Assembly (NCBI GenBank): GCA_043767025.1
Contig: JAYUHK010000236.1
Span: 1-20,015 of the forward strand
DNA: 20,015 nt
From: JAYUHK01 sp043767025
GTDB taxonomy: Bacteria > Bacteroidota > Bacteroidia > Chitinophagales > Saprospiraceae
Direction: 5' to 3'
The position numbers and the translations under genes are program-made. The notes below the pieces were generated by a model that saw only the letters and a program-made list of their open reading frames with translations, searched no databases and was not told where the DNA came from. Below are positions 1 through 7,124 of the stretch, piece by piece. Position 1 is the first letter of the stretch; each line of letters begins with the position of its first letter.

Positions 1-2
1 TA

Positions 3-161
3 CTCGTCGGCTCCGCCAGACTCAAACAGTTTTCGCTTCGCCAGACGATATTTTTGCAAAAACTTGAATTTCTACAAGGCACGTCTGAAAATACAGTAAC
101 ATCGGATAAAAAATTGCTTGAAATTTTAGTAAAAAATATTTTGCGTAACATGAGTTACTAA
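3..161 (+). CDS. Possible C-terminal fragment of a gene truncated by the window edge
   Basis: One plus-strand frame stays open from the left edge to a TAA at 159-161, about 52 codons with no start in view. The translated tail (ending ILRNMSY) is rich in Leu, Lys and Glu and looks protein-like, but I recognise no family. The first 15 or so codons overlap GC-richer imperfect repeats, and the stop codon lies inside a short palindromic motif that also occurs near the right edge of the window. The frame may therefore be an accident of repeat DNA, or an upstream gene whose end runs into a repeat. The next gene lies on the other strand, so the two would converge. Confidence 0.3.
   Translation, partial: LVGSARLKQFSLRQTIFLQKLEFLQGTSENTVTSDKKLLEILVKNILRNMSY
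7..46. repeat. Two imperfect copies of a CGCCAGAC unit
   Basis: TCGGCTCCGCCAGAC at 7-21 and TCGCTTCGCCAGAC at 33-46 are near-identical units about 26 bases apart. They are clearly more GC-rich than the surrounding DNA. This is the look of a short interspersed intergenic repeat entering from outside the window. Family membership cannot be tested from one partial copy. Confidence 0.4.
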
Positions 162-165
162 CTCA
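142..165 (-). repeat. Short palindromic intergenic motif, left copy
   Basis: The core TGAGTTACTAACTCA (151-165) is a perfect inverted repeat around a central C. Read on the minus strand, the 24-base motif ends TGTTACGCA and matches 19902-19925 at 19 of 24 positions by hand count. The motif sits just past the stop codon of the lipoprotein gene at 176-1204, so it may also form a weak hairpin in that transcript, though the stem is short. Confidence 0.5.
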
Positions 166-175
166 CGTTTACTTT

Positions 176-1204
176 TCATAGCCCGTTCAAAAAAGTACGG
201 ATTTCAGTATCGGTTTTTAATTCGGGTGTTACAGTGTAAAGAATGTCGGACGCGCCTGTATTAACGCTTTGCGAGCCGAGATAAAACTCGCCATTCACTT
301 TGGAGATGGTAACTAATGTTACATCTTGATTGGAAAGTGTTTTGTCCGCATAAAATTTTTGTGCCGTCGAGTTGCCATACATATACACTCCGATATTCAG
401 GTTGCGGTAAATTACCCAACATACGGTGTTGGTACTCGTAAACTTCGGAAGGTTCAACTTCACGTCCAACTTGTGACTCAACACGAGAGGGTCATTGAGG
501 AGCGGTCGGTCGCAGTTGTGCCATTCCAAGCTGTCAATTTCCATTTTCCAGCCTATGATTGTATTAGTACTACTGTCTTGCCATGTGTCGAGCCAGACTG
601 GTACTTGCTGCCCTGCGTTGGAAGTTCCCACCGGAAACACGACTGGCAACCAATTAAAATCAGATGTGTCGCCAACACCACGATACTTTTTCATGCCATT
701 GGGCTGCTGTACGGCTACAAATTGTGGAAAAATAACTTCGATTTTTACTCCCGAAGCCAACTTATATTTTTCGCCCGTCGCAGCATTTGTAATTTCTATA
801 AGAATCTCGCCGCCGCTCTCGATGGGCGCACTCTGGGAAATAGTAGGTTTTTGGAAGCGAATCATATCGCCTTTTTTCCAGATTTCTCTTACAAATATAT
901 TCACAACTGCGCCTGTCGGACAAGCTGCTCCGCCGAAATTCGTTAGCGTAGCGGTAGCGATACTCATAAATCTAATCCTACAGCCGTGTTTCGTATAAAA
1001 AGCTCCCGCCAAACCATTGCCACCATAAATAGCTTGAAAAGTTGTGTCGGTGTCAGCTCCCGCTTCAAGAAAACTGCGCAACTCTCCGAGCGTGTATTCG
1101 GACGCATCTCTTTTGGGAACAAACACATCTACATCTCTGAAGCAGGCTGAAAAACAAAAAATAATTGCCACACCCAAAAATATCACAAATAATCTATATT
1201 TCAT
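176..1204 (-). CDS. Lipoprotein of unknown function
   Basis: This 342-residue protein is exported and probably lipid-anchored. Residues 4-20 form a hydrophobic signal followed by the lipobox F18-S19-A20-C21, so signal peptidase II would leave Cys21 as the acylated N terminus. The residues just after Cys21 (Arg, Asp, Val, Asp) give no clear retention signal, so I cannot say whether it ends up facing the periplasm or the surface. The mature part is mixed beta-type sequence with no motif I recognise. The ATG at 1204 places the signal peptide correctly. It lies 108 bases downstream of the sigma factor / barrel gene pair on the same strand, with its own possible -7 box, so it may be a separate unit. 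Real gene: confident; function: unknown. Confidence 0.8.
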   Translation of the reverse strand: MKYRLFVIFLGVAIIFCFSACFRDVDVFVPKRDASEYTLGELRSFLEAGADTDTTFQAIYGGNGLAGAFYTKHGCRIRFMSIATATLTNFGGAACPTGAVVNIFVREIWKKGDMIRFQKPTISQSAPIESGGEILIEITNAATGEKYKLASGVKIEVIFPQFVAVQQPNGMKKYRGVGDTSDFNWLPVVFPVGTSNAGQQVPVWLDTWQDSSTNTIIGWKMEIDSLEWHNCDRPLLNDPLVLSHKLDVKLNLPKFTSTNTVCWVIYRNLNIGVYMYGNSTAQKFYADKTLSNQDVTLVTISKVNGEFYLGSQSVNTGASDILYTVTPELKTDTEIRTFLNGL

Positions 1205-1224
1205 TTTTTTTAGATTTTTTTAGT

Positions 1225-1232
1225 CAAAGGTA
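1225..1232 (-). promoter_or_regulatory. Candidate Bacteroidota -7 box for the lipoprotein gene
   Basis: On the minus strand this reads TACCTTTG, an exact fit to the Bacteroidota -7 consensus TAnnTTTG, about 20 bases before the start codon at 1204. I could not find a TTTG at the expected 19-21 base spacing upstream (the site reads GATG), so the -33 element is missing or degenerate. Confidence 0.3.
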
Positions 1233-1312
1233 ATGTATTCAAATAGCAACGCATCATCGTGATTAAGATACCCTAAATATCGAAAGTGCTGCTTCAAATT
1301 AAGATAATTTTT

Positions 1313-2668
1313 TTAAAATTCGTAGCGAAGCCCAAGCACCAAATTTACTTTTACCGTGCGCTGCTGCAACGGATAATCGTCCAAAGTTAGGCTTTGGAGA
1401 GGGTACAAAAAACCACTTTCTACGCCAACCCTCCAATTATCTGCAAGGCGATACGACGCTCCCATGTTGGCAGTAAGCCCCAATCCTATTCGGTCGCTAT
1501 ACACTCGAAAAGAATCGTTGAAGCGTGCTGGAATACCTGTTGGGGTCAATATTTCTCCTGATTTTTTAAATTTTAGATTGACCAAAATACCCCCGTAAGC
1601 GTTCAGTCCCCAAGCCCGCTTACTCGACTGCGGCACATCGAAACCAAACTGCAATGGCAGGTCAAATGTCGTAAAACGATTGTAGGTTTCTTTTTCACGC
1701 CGACCGGTTATTGTCGCCGTCGTGGTGTCCATTCTGACGATATTTCCGTTCAAATCTCGGACAATATTTACGGCGGTAGTGGTTCGTTCTTCGCTTTCAT
1801 TGACGTATTTCATTTTTTCTAATAAGTGACTTCCAGACGCGCCAGCGCGCAGCGCAAAGCCTGAAGAGTGTACCATTCCTACTCGAATACCCTCTGTATA
1901 TCCTGTCACAAACGTTTCAGAATTTTTTCTAATATTAATGTATTTTGTGGCGGCTTCGTTTTTACTTTGCCATTGTTGGACGCTGTATTCTGCTCCGCCA
2001 AACACCTCTACAAAAATATCCCAACTATTTTTTGCTCTTTTGAATCCGTAGCAACTGCGGTCGGCAATCGGGAAAGTATAGTTATTTGCTGTTTCCAACG
2101 ATGAATGTATTGGCTGAAATTCTAGTTTAGGCAAGTTGTTGAAATCATTTGTTATTTTTTCTAAATCTTCTACCTTTTCGGGGTTGCGAGCGGCAGTATT
2201 ATCGTCTTCAAAAAAATCTGTTGGAATGATTTTTTGTTCAAATTTTATAAGTTGCGTCGAAATTTGGGCGTTAGAGTAAATATCTTTTTTATTCAAAAAA
2301 ATATTGTTTTGTAAAATATTATTTGGTTGTAATTTATTCAATTTGTCACCTAAAATTATATTTTTTGATATTTTTTGAGTCAATAAATTTATTTTTTTGA
2401 TATTATTTACTTTATCTAATTGTATTTGAGAAGTCACGTTTTGTTTTGTTATACTTTCACTTTGCTCCATGTCGGGCGCATTCCGCAGCAGCCCAAAGCA
2501 TATACAGACTCCCAATGCCGACAATGAAAACCACCACGCCAGCAAACGGCGGCGTTTCCGAGCAGCCAACCGAGCCTCAATTTGCTCCCAAACCGCTTGC
2601 GGTGGTGGCGAACCGAAGTCAGAAAATTTCTCTTTGTAAACGTCTTCCATACGGTCGTACCTTTTCAT
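1313..2668 (-). CDS. Single-helix membrane protein with C-terminal outer-membrane beta-barrel; putative sigma-factor partner
   Basis: 451 residues in four parts. Residues 1-41 are a cytoplasmic-looking segment with a pattern F15..F18...P...W27..I30...L34 and a basic end (RKRRR). This pattern recurs in Bacteroidota proteins encoded directly after ECF sigma factors. Residues 42-61 are one transmembrane helix. Residues 75-148 are a low-complexity Asn/Lys/Ile-rich linker in very AT-rich DNA. Residues from about 215 to 451 look like alternating beta-strands ending in RYEF, the terminal-aromatic signature of outer-membrane barrels. The gene overlaps the sigma factor gene by four bases (ATGA), implying translational coupling. 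By inference it regulates that sigma factor. Whether the helix stays in the inner membrane or acts as a late signal peptide cannot be decided here. Confidence 0.75.
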   Translation of the reverse strand: MKRYDRMEDVYKEKFSDFGSPPPQAVWEQIEARLAARKRRRLLAWWFSLSALGVCICFGLLRNAPDMEQSESITKQNVTSQIQLDKVNNIKKINLLTQKISKNIILGDKLNKLQPNNILQNNIFLNKKDIYSNAQISTQLIKFEQKIIPTDFFEDDNTAARNPEKVEDLEKITNDFNNLPKLEFQPIHSSLETANNYTFPIADRSCYGFKRAKNSWDIFVEVFGGAEYSVQQWQSKNEAATKYINIRKNSETFVTGYTEGIRVGMVHSSGFALRAGASGSHLLEKMKYVNESEERTTTAVNIVRDLNGNIVRMDTTTATITGRREKETYNRFTTFDLPLQFGFDVPQSSKRAWGLNAYGGILVNLKFKKSGEILTPTGIPARFNDSFRVYSDRIGLGLTANMGASYRLADNWRVGVESGFLYPLQSLTLDDYPLQQRTVKVNLVLGLRYEF

Positions 2669-3210
2669 ATCTTATTTTTTTCGTATTCCGGAAACTGTAT
2701 CAATATCAACTGGCGGAGCATTTTTTTAGCCTTCGTAAGCTGCGAGCGCGAAGTACTTTCTTCGATGCCGAGAGCCGTTCCAATCTCTGCGTGACTGTAT
2801 TCTTCTATCACAAAAAGATTGAAAACAGCTCGATATCCAGTCGGTAACTGCTGCAATACATTGAGCAATTCTTGGTGTGTCAAATCGGCGATAACATCCG
2901 TGTCTGCTGGAATATCCGGAAATTGGTCGGTATAAACTTCGTTTTTCAATGCCGAAGATTGTATCATTCGCAGCGCCACATTCACTACTATCCGCTGCAT
3001 CCACCCACCCAAACTTCCCTTTCCCTGATAATCTTTTAAGTACCGAAATATTCGGATAAAACTTTCTTGCAAAATATCCTGCGCCTGTCCCGCATCGCGC
3101 GCATATCGAAGACTGACTCCGTAAAGCTCGCGACTGAAATGCTCGTAAAGTTCTTGCTGCGCAGTCCTTTTACCCTCCAGACATTCTGCAATCAATTTTT
3201 TTTCATCCAT
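2665..3210 (-). CDS. ECF-type RNA polymerase sigma factor
   Basis: 181 residues, a normal length for a group 4 (extracytoplasmic function) sigma factor. Region 2 spans about residues 21-85: YEHFSRELYGVSLRYARD, then the DILQESFIRIF -10 recognition helix, then GWMQRIVVN. Region 4 spans about 113-167, with LPTGYRAVFNLFVIEEYSHAEI and a helix-turn-helix around 137-165 (SHAEIGTALGIEESTSRSQL). There is no region 1 or 3. It directs RNA polymerase to a regulon that I cannot infer. The stop overlaps the start of the following membrane/barrel gene, typical of a sigma factor co-translated with its regulator. The 200-base AT-rich gap upstream separates it from a divergent outer-membrane protein gene that could be a target. 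Confidence 0.92.
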   Translation of the reverse strand: MDEKKLIAECLEGKRTAQQELYEHFSRELYGVSLRYARDAGQAQDILQESFIRIFRYLKDYQGKGSLGGWMQRIVVNVALRMIQSSALKNEVYTDQFPDIPADTDVIADLTHQELLNVLQQLPTGYRAVFNLFVIEEYSHAEIGTALGIEESTSRSQLTKAKKMLRQLILIQFPEYEKNKI

Positions 3211-3353
3211 CTTCGTAGCTTAATGATTTCCTTTTACAAGATACAATAGTTTTTCCTTTCGCTGCCTGTGCGAAGTAAAATAATTAAAAATTAACTTTTT
3301 TATTTAATTTTAACATTTTTATTTTTATTTAACTAAACTTTAACTTTATTTTT

Positions 3354-3384
3354 ATTGTAGGTAAGATATTTAGACTTACCTTTA
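3354..3384 (+). promoter_or_regulatory. Candidate promoter for the tandem barrel genes
   Basis: ATTG at 3354-3357, a 19-base spacer and TACCTTTA at 3377-3384 match the Bacteroidota promoter pattern TTTG - N19 - TAnnTTTG with one difference in each box. The predicted start would lie near 3391, giving a leader of about 20 bases before the ATG at 3411. The 70 bases upstream are almost pure A/T. No other candidate in the gap fits as well. Confidence 0.45.
3359..3381. promoter_or_regulatory. Inverted repeat in the promoter spacer, candidate operator
   Basis: AGGTAAG (3359-3365) and CTTACCT (3375-3381) form a perfect 7-base inverted repeat separated by nine A/T-rich bases. It fills the spacer and touches the -7 box of the candidate promoter, the usual position for a dimeric repressor site. 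The repeat is the only G/C-containing symmetry in a very AT-rich gap. A small RNA hairpin is less likely, because the repeat would lie upstream of the predicted transcription start. Confidence 0.4.
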
Positions 3385-3410
3385 CCATTAATTTTATAAA
3401 AATACGATTT

Positions 3411-4178
3411 ATGAAAATATTTTTATTTTTTTTATTCCTATTTTCCTTCTCTATTCAGCCTGTGGCTTCGCAAACTTCGGCGGAGCTTTTAGCGGAGGCA
3501 GACGCTAAAGCAATGGCGATACGAAAGAACGAAAACGAAATAGAGTTTGACGCAAGAAGTATTTTGGCGGGCTATTATGGCTTTACTTACAAACGAAAAT
3601 TGGAAGAAAAACGCTACGTCCGCACCAACGAAAAACGCCAACTGCGATTAGGATTTACTCTTTTTACGGACTGGAAATTCAGAGAACAAAAATCAGATTC
3701 CTTTGACACAGTAAAATTCGCTGGCAGCAACTTTGAATATTCGGGGCGGTATTTTTTTACCAAAAAACGTTCTCGACAAGATTATAACTTCGGCATCGGC
3801 TATGAATTTCAGAAAGGTTTGAAACAAAAATTTACCGTTTTTTATGGCGCAGACCTTTATACAGGCTTTAGCAACCGAATTATATCTCATCAAGTACCTT
3901 ACAAAGACGCATTTGGCAGTCCGACTGACCGATTTGGAAACAAGTATTATTTGTATGAAGACCTCGAATATAGCAGCATTTCATTGGGAATTATTCCTTT
4001 TTGCGGAGTCCGATATTACATTTTTCCATATTTGAGTATGGGCGTTCAGGTAAGCGCGATACTGGGCTATCAGTTTGATTCTGTGCTGTTCGGATTGGAT
4101 AAATCAACTTATAAAAGTCATTCTTTTGTGGCAGATTTTCAGAATACAACCGCTTTAAGCGTCAATATTGGCTTCTAA
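3411..4178 (+). CDS. Outer-membrane beta-barrel-like protein, first of a tandem pair
   Basis: 255 residues. Residues 1-20 are a type I signal peptide, cleaved around VAS-Q21. A short helix follows (SAELLAEADAKAMAIRK, 23-39), then a long beta-rich domain ending in SVNIGF, the terminal-Phe signature of outer-membrane proteins. It is paralogous to the next gene across its whole length. Shared blocks are ELL..AD.KA.AIR, YKR.L.EKRYVRTNEKRQLR (60-79), KGLKQ..TVFYGAD, RYY.FPYLS.G, and TYKSHS.VADF near the end. I do not recognise the family or a ligand. Codon 4 onward carries an eight-T run (3426-3433). It starts a probable three-gene run (spacers 25 and 23 bases) with a glycosyltransferase at its end. 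Confidence 0.8.
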   Translation: MKIFLFFLFLFSFSIQPVASQTSAELLAEADAKAMAIRKNENEIEFDARSILAGYYGFTYKRKLEEKRYVRTNEKRQLRLGFTLFTDWKFREQKSDSFDTVKFAGSNFEYSGRYFFTKKRSRQDYNFGIGYEFQKGLKQKFTVFYGADLYTGFSNRIISHQVPYKDAFGSPTDRFGNKYYLYEDLEYSSISLGIIPFCGVRYYIFPYLSMGVQVSAILGYQFDSVLFGLDKSTYKSHSFVADFQNTTALSVNIGF

Positions 4179-4203
4179 ATAAAAATTTTAAAACTAAAAA
4201 ATT

Positions 4204-4893
4204 ATGAAAAAATTAATCTTATTTCTACTTTGCAACCTCGCCTCTGCATGGCTCTTCGCTCAAACAAACGCAGAATTACTCCAAAAAGCGGACGAAAAAG
4301 CCTTGGCTATCCGACAATTTCGAGATGAAATCAACATCAATACGACTGGTCTTCTCGGAGGTTTTTATGGTATGACTTACAAGCGAAGACTCGACGAAAA
4401 ACGATATGTCCGCACCAACGAAAAACGCCAACTCCGGTTTGGTCTGGATTTTAAAGTAAATGCTAATATTGCTGACAATAAAAATACATTTATTACATCT
4501 GTTGCTCTTCCCGTCGGAGGAACAGTTTCTCGCACGTATGGGAATGTAAAGAAAAATTCGACGCAATATTATGGAGTAGCCGTCGGGTATGAAATCCAAA
4601 AAGGCTTAAAACAATCTATTACTATTTTTTATGGCGGCGATTTTGGCAGTAGTTTTATTTATAATACGGGATTCGACCCCAGTAAATCATATTTTCTTCG
4701 GGTTGGCGGCGTATCATTTTTCGGACTGCGCTACTATTTTCTGCCTTATTTGAGCTTGGGTATCGAAACAGGTGCGTATATTGGCTATCAATATGATGCC
4801 ACTGTCTTTTCAGATAAAAACACTTACAAAAGCCACAGCATCGTAGCCGACTATATTCCTGTGCGAGCGTTCAGTATCAATGTCGGCTTTTAA
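4204..4893 (+). CDS. Outer-membrane beta-barrel-like protein, second of a tandem pair
   Basis: 229 residues. The signal peptide (1-20) is cleaved near LFAQ. The mature N terminus NAELLQKADEKALAIRQ, the EKRYVRTNEKRQLR block (about 65-78) and the terminal FSINVGF all match the preceding gene. It is 26 residues shorter, mainly in the central strands and loops (no counterpart to the DAFGSPTDRFGNKYYLYEDL stretch), as expected if exposed loops diverged after duplication while the strand framework was kept. The strictly conserved basic VRTNEKRQL block, also identical in DNA over 26 bases, suggests a constrained function rather than generic barrel packing. Function unknown. Confidence 0.8.
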   Translation: MKKLILFLLCNLASAWLFAQTNAELLQKADEKALAIRQFRDEININTTGLLGGFYGMTYKRRLDEKRYVRTNEKRQLRFGLDFKVNANIADNKNTFITSVALPVGGTVSRTYGNVKKNSTQYYGVAVGYEIQKGLKQSITIFYGGDFGSSFIYNTGFDPSKSYFLRVGGVSFFGLRYYFLPYLSLGIETGAYIGYQYDATVFSDKNTYKSHSIVADYIPVRAFSINVGF

Positions 4894-4916
4894 TTTATTA
4901 GGAACGTATTTAAAAT

Positions 4917-6287
4917 ATGAATATTAGCGACTGGCAAATAAAAAATAAAGTTGTATTGAGCTTCAACACTATATTATTGGGTGCAGTCTTCATTTCGTGC
5001 ATTTTTTGGCTCGGAAAATACGTTCCACGCAGCAATTTTGTGGCACTTTTTTTAGGTGTCTTATTGGTCACAATTTTAGATGTTTTGGCTTTTTTTCTCG
5101 TAAAAAAACAACCCAAACTGCTTTTATTTTTTGTCGGAGTGAGTTTAGTCGCGCGGTGTTGCCTGATTTTTGTGTTTCCAGCTTGGTCAGAGGATATTTA
5201 CCGTTTCCTTTGGGACGGACATCTCTGGCAGCTCGGACTTCACCCATTCGAGCAAACGCCTGTTTATTTAATTGAAAATCAGATACTTACAGATGAAATA
5301 AGTTGTGATTTGTTTGCCAAAATGAACTCTCCAGCTTACTTTAGCATCTATCCGCCTGTCTGCCAAGCGGTTTTTGGAAGCGCAATGTTTTTATTTCCAA
5401 AAAATATTTTTGCGGCAACCGTTTGTATCAAAATATTTTTGTTGTGCTGCGAATTTGGTTCTATCTACCTGATAATCAAGCTATTAAAGAAATACCGACT
5501 TCCAGTAAGTAACGTTTTGCTCTACGCACTTCACCCACTTCCTATTCTCGAGATTTGCGGCAACGCACATTTTGAGGGCGCGATGATTTTCTTTTTATTG
5601 CTTTCGATTTATGGTTATTCAACGGCTAATCTTTCTCTATCTCGACTTACTTTCAGCACTTTTTCGCTCGCGCTTTCGGTAGCGTCCAAGCTGCTTCCAT
5701 TGATGTTTGTACCAGTTTTATTTTTTTATCTGAAAGGAAAAAACAAATTTTATTTTATTTCAATTTTACTTTTGGGTTTATTTATTACTTTTATACCGAT
5801 TTTTAGCCCAATTTTAATACAAAATTTTTTTGACAGCCTGAATCTCTATTTCCAAAAATTTGAGTTCAATGCCAGTGTTTTTTACCTTTCTCGCAGTGTC
5901 GGACATTATTTCTTACATTACGACCCTGTACTTTTTATGGGACCGATTTTGTCTATTCTGGTCGTTTTTATTATTTTGGGTATTAGTTGGCAAAGAGAAC
6001 TATCTCAACTTCGGCTTTTAGAAACAATGTTAATCGTCAGCAGTTTGCATTTGTTTTTTGCTACTATTGTTCATCCTTGGTATGTCACAATGCCACTTTT
6101 TTTGTCCATTTTTACTCGCTGGCGTTTTCCTTTTATTTGGGCTTTTGTTATATTTTTGACTTATATTAGCTACGCAAACTCGCCATTTCGGGAGAATCTT
6201 TGGGTGGTAATTTTAGAATATATGACTGTTTTTTGTTATATTATTTACGAATTATTGCTTAAAAATCGCAGCCTTAAAAAGATATAA
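4917..6287 (+). CDS. GT-C-type integral membrane glycosyltransferase (mannosyltransferase-like)
   Basis: 456 residues, mostly hydrophobic, with roughly ten or more membrane helices. The first large loop carries WSEDIYRFLWDGHLWQLGLHPF (about 90-111). Acidic residues E92-D93 followed by YR..WDG are typical of polyprenyl-phosphate-dependent GT-C enzymes of the GT87 / alpha-mannosyltransferase type, where the acidic pair lies in the active site. A second loop has SIYPPVCQA, another recurrent feature of these proteins. It would transfer a sugar from a lipid-linked donor on the periplasmic side of the inner membrane; acceptor and sugar are unknown. It lies 23 bases after the barrel gene, so probably one transcript. 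Residue-level identity with a named subfamily is inferred from memory. Confidence 0.75.
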   Translation: MNISDWQIKNKVVLSFNTILLGAVFISCIFWLGKYVPRSNFVALFLGVLLVTILDVLAFFLVKKQPKLLLFFVGVSLVARCCLIFVFPAWSEDIYRFLWDGHLWQLGLHPFEQTPVYLIENQILTDEISCDLFAKMNSPAYFSIYPPVCQAVFGSAMFLFPKNIFAATVCIKIFLLCCEFGSIYLIIKLLKKYRLPVSNVLLYALHPLPILEICGNAHFEGAMIFFLLLSIYGYSTANLSLSRLTFSTFSLALSVASKLLPLMFVPVLFFYLKGKNKFYFISILLLGLFITFIPIFSPILIQNFFDSLNLYFQKFEFNASVFYLSRSVGHYFLHYDPVLFMGPILSILVVFIILGISWQRELSQLRLLETMLIVSSLHLFFATIVHPWYVTMPLFLSIFTRWRFPFIWAFVIFLTYISYANSPFRENLWVVILEYMTVFCYIIYELLLKNRSLKKI

Positions 6288-6359
6288 AACGCTAAAAAAT
6301 ACCAATTTTTTGCCCAAATATATCTTTGATAGCTTCTTTTCTCCATTTGCGATTTTTAA
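6259..6359. terminator. Nested inverted repeats between convergent genes, probable bidirectional terminator
   Basis: Three perfect inverted repeats nest here: TTAAAAATCGC (6259-6269) with GCGATTTTTAA (6349-6359), AAAGATATA (6278-6286) with TATATCTTT (6319-6327), and AAAAAAT (6294-6300) with ATTTTTT (6305-6311). The inner two share one centre. The glycosyltransferase stop codon lies in the structure and tcdA ends 34 bases further on, so both transcripts would run into it. The stems are AT-rich, so termination efficiency is uncertain. Confidence 0.5.
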
Positions 6360-6392
6360 CTATAATTCCGTTTTACTTACGAAATAAAAAAT

Positions 6393-7124
6393 TTAATCCT
6401 CAATTTTCATCAATTCTCCTATCACATGACTCGCCATTTGCAAGCCAAAAAGCGCAGGAATATAGGAAATCGTGCCATAAAAAGACTTTTTAAAGTTGCT
6501 TCCATCGGTCATGCGAAGCGCAGACTCTGGTACAGGTTCGTCCGAAAAAACAACCGCCATTCCTTTAAAATTCCGATGACCCAATCGTTTGAGTCCCTTG
6601 CGGACGTGCAATGCCAGAGGGCAAGTGTGTGATTTTGAAATATCTGCCAGTTTCACTCGCGTTGCGTCCAACCGTCCGCCCGCACCCATCGAACTAATAA
6701 TTTTGGTATTATTCTCTCGGCAAGCAATAATCAGGTTCAGTTTGGGCTGCAAACTGTCAATACAATCCAACACAAAATCAAACTTTTCGGACTGTATCAA
6801 CTCCGCCATGCGCTCGGGCTGCAAAAATTCGGACAGCACCGTAAGTTCTAACTCGGGATTAATATCTTTCATGCGCTCTCCCATCAGCATCGCTTTTCCT
6901 TCTCCTACAGTGCGGTGCGTAGCGGGAAGTTGGCGATTGGTGTTGGTAATATCCACTATGTCGCCGTCCACAATCGTCATTTTTCCGATACCTGTGCGGG
7001 ACAAAAATTCGCCCGCATAACTGCCTACACCGCCCAATCCGACCAATAAAATATTAGATTTTTTTAATTTTTCCAAATTTTCTTTTCCTACTAAAAGTTC
7101 TGTCCGCTCCAACCAATTTGTCAT
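6393..7124 (-). CDS. tcdA: tRNA threonylcarbamoyladenosine dehydratase
   Basis: 243-residue E1-like (ThiF/MoeB superfamily) enzyme. It catalyses ATP-dependent cyclisation of the t6A at position 37 of ANN-decoding tRNAs to ct6A in the cytoplasm. The nucleotide-binding loop is G29-L-G-G-V-G34. The acidic strand end is D53-G-D55, followed by NTNRQ (61-65), which contacts ATP, and D120-C-I-D123-S. The block SSMGAGGRLDATRVKLADI followed by CPLALHVRKGLKRLG is characteristic of TcdA rather than ThiF or MoeB, and the zinc cysteines of MoeB/ThiF are not evident. The start ATG overlaps the tatD-like gene by four bases (ATGA), so the two are translationally coupled. Its end faces the glycosyltransferase gene. 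Confidence 0.92.
   Translation of the reverse strand: MTNWLERTELLVGKENLEKLKKSNILLVGLGGVGSYAGEFLSRTGIGKMTIVDGDIVDITNTNRQLPATHRTVGEGKAMLMGERMKDINPELELTVLSEFLQPERMAELIQSEKFDFVLDCIDSLQPKLNLIIACRENNTKIISSMGAGGRLDATRVKLADISKSHTCPLALHVRKGLKRLGHRNFKGMAVVFSDEPVPESALRMTDGSNFKKSFYGTISYIPALFGLQMASHVIGELMKIED

Noticed and set aside
326..998. Two overlapping plus-strand frames (167 and 206 codons) inside the lipoprotein gene
   Set aside because: The minus strand has a signal peptide and lipobox with a well-placed start. The plus-strand frames overlap each other in different frames and look like shadows.
1262..1306. Direct repeat ATTAAGATA at 1262-1270 and 1298-1306 between the barrel gene and the lipoprotein gene
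   Set aside because: Nine A/T-biased bases repeated once in a short AT-rich gap can occur by chance, and no promoter elements align with both copies.
2665..3210. The ECF sigma factor as the T9SS regulator SigP
   Set aside because: Nothing in the sequence beyond being an ECF factor about 5 kb from the cluster supports this; its direct partner is the barrel protein and many ECF factors exist in such genomes.
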